Shown one piece after another: positions 27,014 to 35,616 of a DNA stretch of 64,000 nucleotides. Both the position numbers and the translations under genes were made by a program. This stretch comes from Vibrio metoecus (GTDB taxonomy: Bacteria > Pseudomonadota > Gammaproteobacteria > Enterobacterales > Vibrionaceae). The stretch's first letter is position 1; every line of letters begins with the position of its first letter. The DNA lies in NCBI RefSeq assembly GCF_009665255.1, contig NZ_CP035687.1, positions 310,001 through 374,000 on the forward strand. The letters run 5' to 3'. Under the pieces are notes generated by a model. The model searched no databases. It saw only the letters and a program-made list of their open reading frames with translations, and had not been told where the DNA came from.

Positions 27014-28672
27014 CTAGGCAAAAAATTGATTGAGATTGCGAATACGCATTACGCTGCGCTCACATTCCACCTGCGTGGATTCCAACTGCTGCTGCAGCGA
27101 ATGCAAGGTTGCCTCCATCGCAGTGGGTAGCTCAGGATCAATAAAGCTGTGTGGCAACGCATCATGAAATTTCAAACGCACTTTACGCAGATGATGTTCG
27201 GCATGGGTGAGTTGCGCCATGGCTTGGTTCGCTTTCGCCAACCAGTTTTGATAAAGCGTTTCCTCCAAGCCTTGTTCAGTTACCATCGACACGAGTACCG
27301 AACGGTTGGCGATGTCTTTAATCACCAGATTGTTGCTGGCATCGAGATCAAAACGCAGCCGGCAAAGGTTGGTGTTTTGGTTGACGTAACCATAGGCTTC
27401 ACCATGCCCCTCTTTAATGACGCGCTCTAATTCACTTTTCTGTACGTAAATCCAACGGCTATCGCCTTTCTCACCTTCGGATACGGACATATTACTTTGA
27501 AGCAGCACGAGTTTGATCAGATTTGCAGTGACGCCTACTTTGTAAATTTTAGCGTCCGAGAGGTCATATTGGTGGTGAACTTGCTTTTTGATTAATCCAT
27601 TGGATGTTTCGAGTGAAAGCACCATCGCAAACTCTGACTCTAACTCTTCTTGAATCTGGTTTAACTCAAGGCGGCAGAGATCTAATTGTTGTTCAACTTC
27701 AGCTTGGTCAAAAGCGTAACGCAGAGCAAACTCGCGGATCACTTCATACACCACCTCGTGAGACTCTGGGGTATTCCACAAGCAGTTTTGTAATAACAAC
27801 AGATCCAGAGGATTGATCTCATCACGGCCATTAAAAAAGGCACTGGCTTTCAAAAGTTTTGCGGCTTTTTTCCAACGTCGGTCAGAAACATACATTTCCA
27901 GATCCGAACCGGCGCTGTCTTTTGAGCGTTCTTCAACCATATTTTTCAGCTGGTACAGCTTTTCAAACACATCATCGCTGAGTTCGAGCTTGTCGAGCTG
28001 TGTCTGCCATTGGTGGTACTCTGCATCGGTGATCGGCAGCCCTGCGGGTACTTGTGCTTCTTGCGCCGTTCCAACCGTCAACATGGATTTGAAGTTTTGT
28101 TTGTTTTGAATTCGGTTAACGAAGATACGCACTAACATCCGGTCGTAAAGTGCTTCAAGTCCGCTGTCTTCATCGGGTAATTCGTTGGAAGCGGTGACTA
28201 GCAAGCGCATCGGTACACGTTCTATATCACTGCCGTTTTTAAAGGTTTTTTCGTTCACAACGGTCAATAAGGTGTTGAGAATCGCAGGGCCAGCTTTCCA
28301 GATTTCATCCAAAAAAACCACTTGTGCGGTTGGCAGGTAGCCTTTGGTTAAGCGCACGTAGCGACCATTATCTTTTAATTCTTGAATACTGAGTGGACCA
28401 AACACTTCTTCTGGTGTCGAGAAGCGAGTCATTAGGTATTCAAAGTAGCTACTGTTGTCGAAGGCTTGGATCAAACGTTTTGCGATCAAACTTTTGGCGA
28501 TCCCAGGAGGGCCTAACAAAAACACGCTCTCACCCGCGAGTGCCGTTAATAAGCAGAGTTTAATGGTATTTTCTCGCTCATACACACCATCAGAGAGCGC
28601 TTTAGCCAGCTTATTGATTCGCTCTGAAAGCAGCGCTTTTTGCGCGTGAGAGCCAGTAGTCGGTTGCAGCAT
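27014..28672 (-). CDS. ravA: MoxR-family AAA+ ATPase RavA
   Basis: 552 residues, somewhat longer than the 498 of E. coli RavA. Walker A is FLLGPPGIAKSLIA, followed by YLMTRFSTPEEVFGPLSIQ (family signature), Walker B QVVFLDEIWKAG, sensor 1 RLLVTASNELP and the arginine-finger region LYDRMLVRIFV. The C-terminal third corresponds to the LARA and helical domains, which bind the lysine decarboxylase LdcI in E. coli. Hexameric chaperone-like ATPase partnering ViaA. First gene of the ravA-viaA operon; the divergent promoter region is shared with the NUDIX gene. Confidence 0.95.
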   Translation of the reverse strand: MLQPTTGSHAQKALLSERINKLAKALSDGVYERENTIKLCLLTALAGESVFLLGPPGIAKSLIAKRLIQAFDNSSYFEYLMTRFSTPEEVFGPLSIQELKDNGRYVRLTKGYLPTAQVVFLDEIWKAGPAILNTLLTVVNEKTFKNGSDIERVPMRLLVTASNELPDEDSGLEALYDRMLVRIFVNRIQNKQNFKSMLTVGTAQEAQVPAGLPITDAEYHQWQTQLDKLELSDDVFEKLYQLKNMVEERSKDSAGSDLEMYVSDRRWKKAAKLLKASAFFNGRDEINPLDLLLLQNCLWNTPESHEVVYEVIREFALRYAFDQAEVEQQLDLCRLELNQIQEELESEFAMVLSLETSNGLIKKQVHHQYDLSDAKIYKVGVTANLIKLVLLQSNMSVSEGEKGDSRWIYVQKSELERVIKEGHGEAYGYVNQNTNLCRLRFDLDASNNLVIKDIANRSVLVSMVTEQGLEETLYQNWLAKANQAMAQLTHAEHHLRKVRLKFHDALPHSFIDPELPTAMEATLHSLQQQLESTQVECERSVMRIRNLNQFFA

Positions 28673-28905
28673 CTCTTCATTCCTCGGACAAGAAACCCAA
28701 CTGGGTCAAATAGAATTCATAAACAATGAGTTTATACATTTGTTGTGTATTTGTTACAAAGTGTATTTTTTGTTTTGCTCACCCTTATAACAGATCTCAT
28801 TTCCTTGAAACAACTGGTAATCATTGATTGCACATTTCATGGCTCAACTTCTCACCAATTCATTCCAAGTCGCTCAAAAAGTGTAATTTATTCTTGGGGA
28901 TGCTG

Positions 28906-28921
28906 CTTAACGTGAGTTAAG
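28906..28921. promoter_or_regulatory. Palindrome CTTAAC-GTGA-GTTAAG ahead of the NUDIX gene
   Basis: Perfect 6-bp arms with a 4-bp spacer, 41 bp before the NUDIX start and inside the ravA/NUDIX divergent gap. It has operator-like symmetry, but no regulator is assigned. Confidence 0.35.
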
Positions 28922-28962
28922 GTAACCCTTTCATCACAACGCTTCGTGTTACAAGACATCCC

Positions 28963-29478
28963 ATGAGCAAAATCATCCATCAATGGAAAAGCATCGCGCT
29001 GATCGAGGAAGAAGTTTTGCTTCCTAATGGTCATTCAGTTACGCACACCACCATCGCTCACCCTGGCGCGGCCGTGATTTTGCCAGTGACAGAGCAAGGA
29101 GACATTGTGCTCATTCGCCAGTTTCGTCCTTCTCTTAACAAGTGGTTAATCGAGCTACCCGCTGGCACCATAGAGCAAGACGAGCCGCCCTTAGCCTGCG
29201 CCCAACGCGAGCTGGAAGAAGAAACGGGGTTTAGCGCCACGCAATTTATTGAATTAGGTCAAGTGACGCCATTAGCTGGATTTTGTGATGAAATCCAACA
29301 TCTGTTTGTCGCCAAAGGCCTGAGTAAAACGGCTCGTTATTCTTGCGATGAGGACGAAGTGATTGAAGTCCTAATTCTTACTGCGCAAGAATTGGAGTAC
29401 AAAATTATTGCTGGCGATATTACCGATTCCAAAACCATTGCTTGTTTAAGTAAAGCCAAACTTTGCGGATATTTGTAG
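28963..29478 (+). CDS. NUDIX hydrolase, ADP-ribose pyrophosphatase-like
   Basis: 171 residues. The NUDIX box is exact: GTIEQDEPPLACAQRELEEETGF fits Gx5Ex7REUxEExGU. The context VILPVTEQGDIVLIRQFRPSLNKWLIELPAG is typical of the ADP-ribose and nucleoside-diphosphate-sugar hydrolases (NudF/YffH group), but the protein is shorter than NudF (209), so I give no symbol. It hydrolyses a nucleoside diphosphate linked to another moiety, with Mg2+. The next gene, ltaE, starts 8 bp downstream and is probably cotranscribed. Confidence 0.9.
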   Translation: MSKIIHQWKSIALIEEEVLLPNGHSVTHTTIAHPGAAVILPVTEQGDIVLIRQFRPSLNKWLIELPAGTIEQDEPPLACAQRELEEETGFSATQFIELGQVTPLAGFCDEIQHLFVAKGLSKTARYSCDEDEVIEVLILTAQELEYKIIAGDITDSKTIACLSKAKLCGYL

Positions 29479-29486
29479 GAGAAAAT

Positions 29487-30494
29487 ATGGACTTTCGTTC
29501 GGATACAGTAACCCAACCTACCGAAGCTATGCGTTTCGCTATGGCGCAAGCCCCTGTCGGTGACGATGTGTATGGCGATGACCCCACAGTCAACGAATTA
29601 GAACAGTGGGCAGCCGAACGCCATGGCTTTGAAGCTGCGCTGTTTACCACCTCAGGCACTCAAGCCAACTTATTAGGCTTGCTTGCTCACTGTGAGCGAG
29701 GCGATGAATATCTTTGTGGTCAACAAGCCCATAACTATCGTTATGAAGCTGGCGGCGCCGCGGTACTCGGCTCGATCCAACCTCAACCGATCGAAAACGA
29801 ACCTGACGGCACTCTCGATTTTGCCAAACTTAAAGCGGCGATCAAACCTGATGATGCCCACTTCGCGCGTACCAAACTGCTCAGTTTAGAAAACACCATC
29901 AATGGTAAAGTGTTGCCTTTACGTTATTTGGCACAAGCACGTGACTTCGTAAATCAACATGGTTTACAGCTGCATCTCGATGGTGCTCGTGTGTACAACG
30001 CTGCTATTGCACTGAATGTGGATGTGAAAGAAATCGCGCAATACTTTGACTCCATGACTGTGTGCCTATCCAAAGGGTTAGCGGCACCTGTCGGCTCATT
30101 ACTGTTGGGCTCTCACGAATACATCGCCAGAGCAAGGCGCTGGCGAAAGATGGTCGGTGGCGGTATGCGCCAAGCGGGTATTTTAGCCGCAGCGGGTAAA
30201 TTGGCGCTGACCGAACAAGTCGCGCAGCTCAAAATCGATCATGACAATGCCCACTACTTGGCGCAAGAACTTAACAAGTTGCCGGGTTTCTCCGTTAACA
30301 TGCAATGGGTTCAAACCAATATCGTATTTGCGAAGTTAGAAGCGGATATTGATATCACCATGATCGCAACTCGCTTGCATCAAGAGGGCATCACCATTAC
30401 GCCAGGAAATCCGCTGCGCTTAGTTACTCATAAAGACATTACTCGCAGCGATATTGAAACTTTTCTTGCCAAGCTGAAAACCTTGCTCGCTTGA
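29487..30494 (+). CDS. ltaE: Low-specificity L-threonine aldolase
   Basis: 335 residues from ATG at 29487 with a TAGGAG ribosome site; the frame upstream to 29463 is not needed. PLP enzyme splitting L-threonine or L-allo-threonine into glycine and acetaldehyde. The N-terminus MDFRSDTVTQPTEAMRFAM is diagnostic. PLP-related segments include GTQANLLGLLAH, HLDGARVYNAA (Asp-Gly-Ala-Arg) and the Schiff-base lysine in VCLSKGLAAPVGS. Full length compared with the 333 of E. coli LtaE. Ends before a clear terminator. Confidence 0.95.
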   Translation: MDFRSDTVTQPTEAMRFAMAQAPVGDDVYGDDPTVNELEQWAAERHGFEAALFTTSGTQANLLGLLAHCERGDEYLCGQQAHNYRYEAGGAAVLGSIQPQPIENEPDGTLDFAKLKAAIKPDDAHFARTKLLSLENTINGKVLPLRYLAQARDFVNQHGLQLHLDGARVYNAAIALNVDVKEIAQYFDSMTVCLSKGLAAPVGSLLLGSHEYIARARRWRKMVGGGMRQAGILAAAGKLALTEQVAQLKIDHDNAHYLAQELNKLPGFSVNMQWVQTNIVFAKLEADIDITMIATRLHQEGITITPGNPLRLVTHKDITRSDIETFLAKLKTLLA

Positions 30495-30561
30495 TCTCCA
30501 AAGGTTGATAATTAAGCTCCCACCGCCGCATGGATAAGTCATAACCCTTGCTTTAACTCTT

Positions 30562-30586
30562 GAGCTTCCCCTTAGGGGAAGCTTTA
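30562..30586 (+). terminator. Terminator after ltaE
   Basis: Stem AGCTTCCCC / GGGGAAGCT (30563-30571 and 30575-30583) followed by TTAT; 68 bp past the ltaE stop. Confidence 0.75.
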
Positions 30587-30626
30587 TACTGCGCGCCATC
30601 TACTGAATGTTGATTTGGAAACAACA

Positions 30627-30935
30627 ATGCACCGCTTATGGACCTTTATTTTTCTCTCTTTGTTGTCTAGTCATGCCTTCGCCGCGGGCGATCCGATTCT
30701 TGGTCAGCAAAAAGCCCAGAGTTGCGTTTTTTGCCATGGCAGTGATGGTATCGCCACCCAATCGAGCTATCCTAATCTTCATGGTCAAACCGCAGACTAC
30801 CTGTTTCAATCCATGAAAGCCTATCAACAGGGCGAGAGAAATGGCTCAATGGCTGACATGATGAAAGTACAGCTGCAGCGTTTGAATGATCAAGATTTGC
30901 GCGACGTTGCCGCATTTTATGCATCAAAACCGTAA
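30627..30935 (+). CDS. Small periplasmic c-type cytochrome
   Basis: 102 residues from ATG at 30627 with GGAAAC upstream. Signal peptide MHRLWTFIFLSLLSSHAFAA, then a single haem c site, C33-V-F-C36-H37, and a likely methionine axial ligand in the NGSMADMMK segment. It resembles half of a cytochrome c4 or a c-553-type class I cytochrome (LxGQTADYLFQSMKAYQQGER is c4-like). An electron carrier in the periplasm; donor and acceptor unknown. No redox partner gene is adjacent. Confidence 0.9.
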   Translation: MHRLWTFIFLSLLSSHAFAAGDPILGQQKAQSCVFCHGSDGIATQSSYPNLHGQTADYLFQSMKAYQQGERNGSMADMMKVQLQRLNDQDLRDVAAFYASKP

Positions 30936-31037
30936 GTTTTCTCGGCAAATCCCGCTTTTATGCGAAATGGCGATGAAAAGTGCACGCAGATCTGGTAAAA
31001 ACGAGGCGTTTCAGTGACCGCTAAACGTTAGGTTGAC

Positions 31038-31778
31038 ATGATTGAAAAAAAACAAGGGCGCCGTAGTGCACAAGACGCCCAAAAAACGCGCTATCACATC
31101 ATTACTATTGCCGCAGAACTATTCTGCGAGCTCGGCTACTCACGCGTTTCACTACGCCATATCAGTGAAAAAGCGGGCGTTTCGCACAGCTTGATCCGCC
31201 ACCATTTCGGCAGTAAAGAGAAAATTTGGCACAGCATTAGTGACGGTTTACACGCCTACATGATTCGCTATATGCAAACGGTATTGCAGGCGATCCCAAC
31301 AGAAACCCCAGTCAACGTTAAACTTTACTACTTCCTCATGCGAATGTTGGCTCACGGTCTGATCATCAAGCAACCGATCCAGTTGATTGCTGACGCCGTA
31401 CGCCAAGAAGATAAATTATTCGATTATTTCCTCGATACTTCTGGAGAGATTGAACGCTTGGTTGAATCCTTGGCGGACGACTACAACCGGCAGCACCCTA
31501 AAACTCCGATCCACTTGTGGGAAATCAAATGGCAGCTGATTATGTACACTCACAGCGCCGCCAGTTTGACGCCTTTTATGCGTGCAACTTGGGCACCGGA
31601 AATTGAAGACGTTTCCGCCTGTTTACTCAAACATTGGCAGTTGTTTAACGCTTTGATGGTTGAGAAATTTCATGTCGCCAAGCCTTACATTATGCAGCCG
31701 ACGTCCGTTGATGCACTGGTGTATACCTTGAACTGTGATTGGCGCGATTTCTATAAAGAAAGCGAAGAGTGGGATTAG
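31038..31778 (+). CDS. TetR/AcrR-family transcriptional regulator
   Basis: 246 residues. N-terminal helix-turn-helix domain (about 14-62): IITIAAELFCELGYSRVSLRHISEKAGVSHSLIRHHFGSKEKIW, a canonical TetR_N pattern. The C-terminal part (about 80-240) is helical and ligand-binding, with no family that I can name. A short palindrome CTAA-ACG-TTAG at 31021-31031 lies just ahead of the start and could be part of an autoregulatory operator. Target genes unknown; the neighbours are a cytochrome c and a helicase, neither an obvious target. Confidence 0.9.
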   Translation: MIEKKQGRRSAQDAQKTRYHIITIAAELFCELGYSRVSLRHISEKAGVSHSLIRHHFGSKEKIWHSISDGLHAYMIRYMQTVLQAIPTETPVNVKLYYFLMRMLAHGLIIKQPIQLIADAVRQEDKLFDYFLDTSGEIERLVESLADDYNRQHPKTPIHLWEIKWQLIMYTHSAASLTPFMRATWAPEIEDVSACLLKHWQLFNALMVEKFHVAKPYIMQPTSVDALVYTLNCDWRDFYKESEEWD

Positions 31779-31782
31779 ACTA

Positions 31783-31843
31783 AAAATAAAAGCGCAATAC
31801 GGTTCCGCTTTGAAAGCGGATACCCATATAGCGCTTTTATTTT
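31783..31843. terminator. Bidirectional terminator between the TetR gene and the helicase
   Basis: Outer perfect arms of 13 bp, AAAATAAAAGCGC (31783-31795) and GCGCTTTTATTTT (31831-31843), enclosing an inner hairpin TCCGCTT/AAGCGGA (31804-31820). A- and T-rich on both sides, between converging genes. Confidence 0.8.
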
Positions 31844-31851
31844 GGCTGCGT

Positions 31852-33120
31852 TTAACGCGCTTTTTTACCGCGTTGCGCGTGGATCTTAAGCTGTGCTTTC
31901 ATTTTGCGCTTTTCTGCCGAACGCCCACTAGAGCGGCGCGGTGAATTCTCCTCACGTACTTCTGGGCTTGGCTCAAAACCTTTCAACCACTCTTGTGGAA
32001 GACGCGTGTTCAGTAGACGCTCAATCGCTTCCAATTGTGGTGTTTCATCGTGTGACAGCAGAGAAACCGCCAAACCGGCTAACCCTGCGCGGCCAGTACG
32101 CCCGATACGGTGCACATAATCTTCCGCTTTAAACGGCATGTCATAGTTCACCACTTGCTCAAGCTGGGCAATGTCTAGCCCACGTGCCGCCACATCAGTG
32201 GCAATCAAAGCACGGACTTTACCCGCTTTGAAGTCATCCAGTGCTTTTTGGCGTGCTCCTTGGCTTTTATCGCCGTTAATCGACACCGCTTTGATGCCAT
32301 CTAGCTTTAACTCTTTGGCAAGTGCGTCACTCCCCTGCCGAGTTTTGGTAAACACCAACACCTGTTGCCAATTTTTAGAACCAATCAAGTAAGCAAGCAG
32401 TTCACGTTTACGCTTTTTATCCACCGGATACACCATCTGCTGCACGGTTTCTGCCGTGGAATTCGATGGCGTCACTTGCACTTCGACCGGATCACGCATG
32501 ATGCGATAAGCCACCGCTTTGATTTTGCTATCGAAAGTTGCAGAGAAAAATAGCGTTTGACGCAGTGGCGATAAACGGCGCAACACGCGCTGGAGATCCG
32601 GCATAAAGCCCATATCGAGCATGCGATCCGCTTCATCAAGCACCAAAACTTCAACTTTGCCCAAAAACAGCGATTTGACATGAGCGTGATCGAGCAAGCG
32701 ACCCGGTGTCGCAATCAATATATCCACACCACCACGCAGATGGTTAAGCTGAACCTTCATACTCGTGCCACCATAAACGGCCACGATCTTAAGTTCAGTC
32801 CCCTTTGCGTAGGCTTGCAGGCTATCCAGCACTTGCTGGGCTAACTCACGAGTTGGCACTAGCACTAACGCGCGGATCTCTTTGCTGTTCTCTTCCCGCA
32901 CCCAAGGTTGTTCAATAAATCGTTGGATCAAGGGCAGACCAAACGCTGCCGTTTTTCCTGTTCCGGTTTGCGCACCTGCCAGCACATCTTTTCCTTGCAA
33001 TACATGCGGAATGGCTTGCTGCTGGATCGGGGTGGGATTGACGATTCCCAGATCGCTCAACGTATTCAGCAAATGAGGATCTAAGCCGAGTTGCGAAAAA
33101 GTGATGGGGGTTTCTGACAT
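31852..33120 (-). CDS. rhlE: DEAD-box RNA helicase, RhlE-like
   Basis: 422 residues. Full motif set: Q motif NPTPIQQQAI, motif I AGAQTGTGKTAAF, Ia VPTRELAQQV, GG, Ib TPGRLLD, II VLDEADRML, III FFSATF, IV VLVFTKTRQGSD, V ATDVAARGLD and VI HRIGRTGRAG. The C-terminal tail is short and basic (RRSSGRSAEKRKMKAQLKIH), as in RhlE-group helicases acting on rRNA or structured RNA. Distinct from the DeaD gene at the end of the window. Monocistronic or shared with acpH, whose stop lies 36 bp upstream. Confidence 0.92.
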   Translation of the reverse strand: MSETPITFSQLGLDPHLLNTLSDLGIVNPTPIQQQAIPHVLQGKDVLAGAQTGTGKTAAFGLPLIQRFIEQPWVREENSKEIRALVLVPTRELAQQVLDSLQAYAKGTELKIVAVYGGTSMKVQLNHLRGGVDILIATPGRLLDHAHVKSLFLGKVEVLVLDEADRMLDMGFMPDLQRVLRRLSPLRQTLFFSATFDSKIKAVAYRIMRDPVEVQVTPSNSTAETVQQMVYPVDKKRKRELLAYLIGSKNWQQVLVFTKTRQGSDALAKELKLDGIKAVSINGDKSQGARQKALDDFKAGKVRALIATDVAARGLDIAQLEQVVNYDMPFKAEDYVHRIGRTGRAGLAGLAVSLLSHDETPQLEAIERLLNTRLPQEWLKGFEPSPEVREENSPRRSSGRSAEKRKMKAQLKIHAQRGKKAR

Positions 33121-33156
33121 GTCGCGTACCTAATAACTTTTGGGCCGCGGATTGTA

Positions 33157-33738
33157 TCAAAGTGAACGGCGTTTGGCTTTCTCTAAAACATCAAGATAAA
33201 GCGTATCAAACAACGCTTGTAACTCAGTGTAATTTTCCTCAAGTGCCACCGCACTGTGGACCAAAGGCTGCATCCGATCACTGCGCTGAGCCATTCGGCT
33301 AAGCGCATAACGAATATTGTCAAAATCCATATATGATTCAAGCCATTGACCTTGCCACATGGCCTGATTAACTCGCACAAAACGCTCCGGTAACGCCTGT
33401 GTACTTTCTGCGGTAATGCCCTGTTGTGCGTGACTCAGAAATTGCGTTAAAGGCTCAGCATGCCAACTCGACCAAGTATTGACTAAGCAGTGATCCCAAA
33501 AAAGATCCAAAGCAATCGGAGCAAAGCGTTGCTGTGGGGTGGGAAAGAGCAATTTTGATGCTTTCATCACTGGGTGGCTATCGGTATAAGCATCAACCCA
33601 GCGATGTAAACGGATACCTTGCACTACACTCTGCGGATACTGATTTGTCGGATCACCTTTGACAAAATCCCCCAATAAATTGCCTAACAGGCTACTTCGG
33701 CAATGATGGGCAATATGCAGATGGGCAAGAAAATTCAT
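33157..33738 (-). CDS. acpH: Acyl carrier protein phosphodiesterase
   Basis: 193 residues from ATG at 33738 (MNFLAHLHIAHHCRSSLLGNLLGD), which matches the E. coli AcpH start exactly in form. The enzyme removes the 4'-phosphopantetheine group from holo-ACP. HD-like metal ligands include H in HLHIAHH, D in GDFVKGDP, H-RWVDAYTD (GIRLHRWVD) and DLFWDHCL. Length agrees with the 193 residues of the E. coli enzyme. A 39-codon gene ends 39 bp upstream on the same strand and is likely cotranscribed. Confidence 0.93.
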   Translation of the reverse strand: MNFLAHLHIAHHCRSSLLGNLLGDFVKGDPTNQYPQSVVQGIRLHRWVDAYTDSHPVMKASKLLFPTPQQRFAPIALDLFWDHCLVNTWSSWHAEPLTQFLSHAQQGITAESTQALPERFVRVNQAMWQGQWLESYMDFDNIRYALSRMAQRSDRMQPLVHSAVALEENYTELQALFDTLYLDVLEKAKRRSL

Positions 33739-33777
33739 ATGAAGTGTCACATTCGGCTTTAAACCGAAGTGGGAAGA

Positions 33778-33897
33778 TTATGCTGGTGTAACGTCTGATG
33801 ACTCTTGAGCTTCGGCTTGGTAATGGCTCAAGGTAAAACCAATTTCCATCGCATCAAGCAGCTCTAAGCACTCATCATATTGACTGTGGTCACTCAT
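33778..33897 (-). CDS. 39-residue ORF ahead of acpH, unknown function
   Basis: Minus-strand ATG at 33897, stop at 33778-33780. A near-perfect ribosome site, AAGGAGGTC, sits with its AGGAGG core 6 bases before the ATG. The product starts MSDHSQYDECLELLDAMEIG and ends AQESSDVTPA: acidic, soluble and mostly helical, with no signal peptide or membrane segment. No family recognised. The strength of the ribosome site and the 39-bp gap to acpH argue that it is translated. Codon use is ordinary for the region. It could be a genuine small protein or a coupled leader for acpH. Confidence 0.65.
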   Translation of the reverse strand: MSDHSQYDECLELLDAMEIGFTLSHYQAEAQESSDVTPA

Positions 33898-34218
33898 GGT
33901 TGACCTCCTTCTTTAACTCTTTTCTTTATCCTTTTAACCATTCTTGATGAAGCTTTTATGACAAGCTCAATCAGAACGCGATTAAGATGTACCACAGCTT
34001 GCATTAACTACCAAGATTTCTTTCTACGGAAAAACTGACCACACTTGAAGTGTAAAATAAAAATTACACTTTCGGATTTAAATTTTTACAAACTGATTGA
34101 CGCAAATGGAAAGCTTCTACAGAATAGCCAAAAACTAGCGAAACAAGATTAAATACTGATTAAACTTCGCACAAACCACTAAACATAGCATCATACAACG
34201 TACAAAAGAGTTTACAAA
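33898..34218. other. Divergent intergenic region acpH side / tyrP
   Basis: 321 bp, AT-rich, with the promoter of the small ORF and acpH (leftward) and of the TyrP-like gene (rightward). The TyrR-box-like sites listed separately lie in its right half; otherwise no feature recognised. Confidence 0.5.
34051..34090 (+). promoter_or_regulatory. TyrR-box-like pair upstream of the tyrosine transporter
   Basis: TGTAAA-ATAAAA-ATTACA (34051-34068) matches the TyrR consensus TGTAAA-N6-TTTACA in 11 of 12 defined positions. A weaker second box, CGGATT-TAAATT-TTTACA (34073-34090), begins 22 bp later, the strong-plus-weak arrangement known for TyrR targets. A third half-site-like copy (34199-34216, ending TTTACA) overlaps the translation start region. 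TyrR control is inferred. Confidence 0.65.
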
Positions 34219-35421
34219 ATGGCACAATCAAAGCTTTTAGGCAGTACTTTGATTATCGCGGGCACCACGATTGGTGCAGGAATGCTAGCGCTGCCTCTAG
34301 CTTCCGCAGGTATCGGTTTCTCTACATCATTAATCATTATGCTGGGCTTGTGGATGCTGATGGCATTTACCGCACTGTTGATGGTGGAAATCCACCAGTA
34401 CGCAGAAAAAGAAGCCACCTTGCATACTCTTGCTAAGCAAATCTTAGGTGATAAAGGCAAATGGGTAGCCACTTTTGCCATGCTGTTTCTGTTTTACTCA
34501 CTCTGTGCGGCCTACATTGCGGGTGGTGGTGCCCAATTTACCCAACGCATTTCTGATTTCACTGGCGTTGCGGTAGAAGGTTCAAGTGGTACTTTGTTGT
34601 TTACCCTGATTGTCGCCTTAGTCGTTACCATTGGTACTGGCACCGTGGATCGCGTTAACCGCGTTTTGTTTGCAGGGAAAATGATTGCGATGGTGGCAGT
34701 GCTGTTCTTCCTCGCTCCTAATGTTTCTCACTCTTACCTGCTGAGTATGCCGATTGAGCAAGGTTTAGTGGTTGCGGCAATTCCGGTTATTTTCACGTCG
34801 TTTGGTTTCCACGGCAGCATTCCTGCCATTGTCAATTACTTGGATGGCGATACGCCTGCGCTACGCAAAGCGATTTTGATTGGTTCTGCGATTCCACTCG
34901 TGATCTACATTTTCTGGCAACTGGTGACTCTCGGAGTAGTAAGCCAATCAGCCTTACTCGACAACATGGGTTTAACCGCGCTGATCGGTGTGCTATCGAC
35001 CACGGTTCATCAGTCCAACCTAAGCAATATCATTGGCGTGTTCGCGGATCTGGCTCTACTGACTTCCTTTTTAGGCGTAAGCTTAGGCTTGTTTGAATTT
35101 ATGGGTGATTCTCTGCGTAACAAACAAGGCAAAATGAACCGCCCTCTGGCTTCTGTCGTCACCTTTTTACCACCACTGATCTTTGCGCTGTTCTACCCAC
35201 AAGGTTTTATTATGGCGCTGGGTTACGCGGCGATTGCCCTCGCGATCCTAGCCATCTTTTTGCCCTTGATAATGGTGGTGAAAGTACGCCAACAAGCCAC
35301 TGACCAACATTACCAAGTTACTGGTGGAAATATGGCTCTGATACTCACAGGCTTAGTAGGATTTTTCATTATCAGTGCACAAATTTTTATTACGCTAGGC
35401 GTGTTACCCGCTCTGGGTTAA
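34219..35421 (+). CDS. tyrP: Tyrosine-specific transporter (TyrP-like, HAAAP family)
   Basis: 400 residues with 11 predicted transmembrane helices. The start MAQSKLLGSTLIIAGTTIGAGMLALPLASAGIGF carries the TxIGAGMLALP signature of the hydroxy/aromatic amino-acid permease family. TSFGFHGSIPAIVNYLDGD is the typical central segment. It imports tyrosine with protons across the inner membrane; specificity among aromatic amino acids (TyrP vs Mtr/TnaB) is inferred from the overall resemblance and the upstream TyrR-like boxes. Monocistronic, followed by a terminator. Confidence 0.9.
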   Translation: MAQSKLLGSTLIIAGTTIGAGMLALPLASAGIGFSTSLIIMLGLWMLMAFTALLMVEIHQYAEKEATLHTLAKQILGDKGKWVATFAMLFLFYSLCAAYIAGGGAQFTQRISDFTGVAVEGSSGTLLFTLIVALVVTIGTGTVDRVNRVLFAGKMIAMVAVLFFLAPNVSHSYLLSMPIEQGLVVAAIPVIFTSFGFHGSIPAIVNYLDGDTPALRKAILIGSAIPLVIYIFWQLVTLGVVSQSALLDNMGLTALIGVLSTTVHQSNLSNIIGVFADLALLTSFLGVSLGLFEFMGDSLRNKQGKMNRPLASVVTFLPPLIFALFYPQGFIMALGYAAIALAILAIFLPLIMVVKVRQQATDQHYQVTGGNMALILTGLVGFFIISAQIFITLGVLPALG

Positions 35422-35443
35422 AGGCCTATCTAAAACAGAATCT

Positions 35444-35475
35444 AGGGCGAATATTGATGTATTCGCTCTGTTTTT
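35444..35475 (+). terminator. Terminator after tyrP
   Basis: Ten-bp stem with one G-T pair (35444-35453 with 35460-35469), then GTTTTT. Confidence 0.85.
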
Positions 35476-35616
35476 ATGCAACAGAAAATATTTGAATTAA
35501 ACCACAAAATTAAGCCAACCAAAGGATCGCATTTCATTTTTATAAGATGCAAATCTCACTTTTGTCACTAAAATCGGGTTACCTTGTGCCAGCAATTTTG
35601 CTAGGCAGGAACCATT

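Noticed and set aside
25560..28672. MoxR ATPase plus VWA protein as a possible defence or ternary antiphage system
   Set aside because: Both proteins match E. coli RavA and ViaA along their length, a housekeeping pair with no effector or nuclease gene attached.
31783..31843. Nested hairpin resembling an integron attC site
   Set aside because: Lacks R/L box core sequences and sits between converging genes with A/T-rich flanks; a bidirectional terminator fits better.
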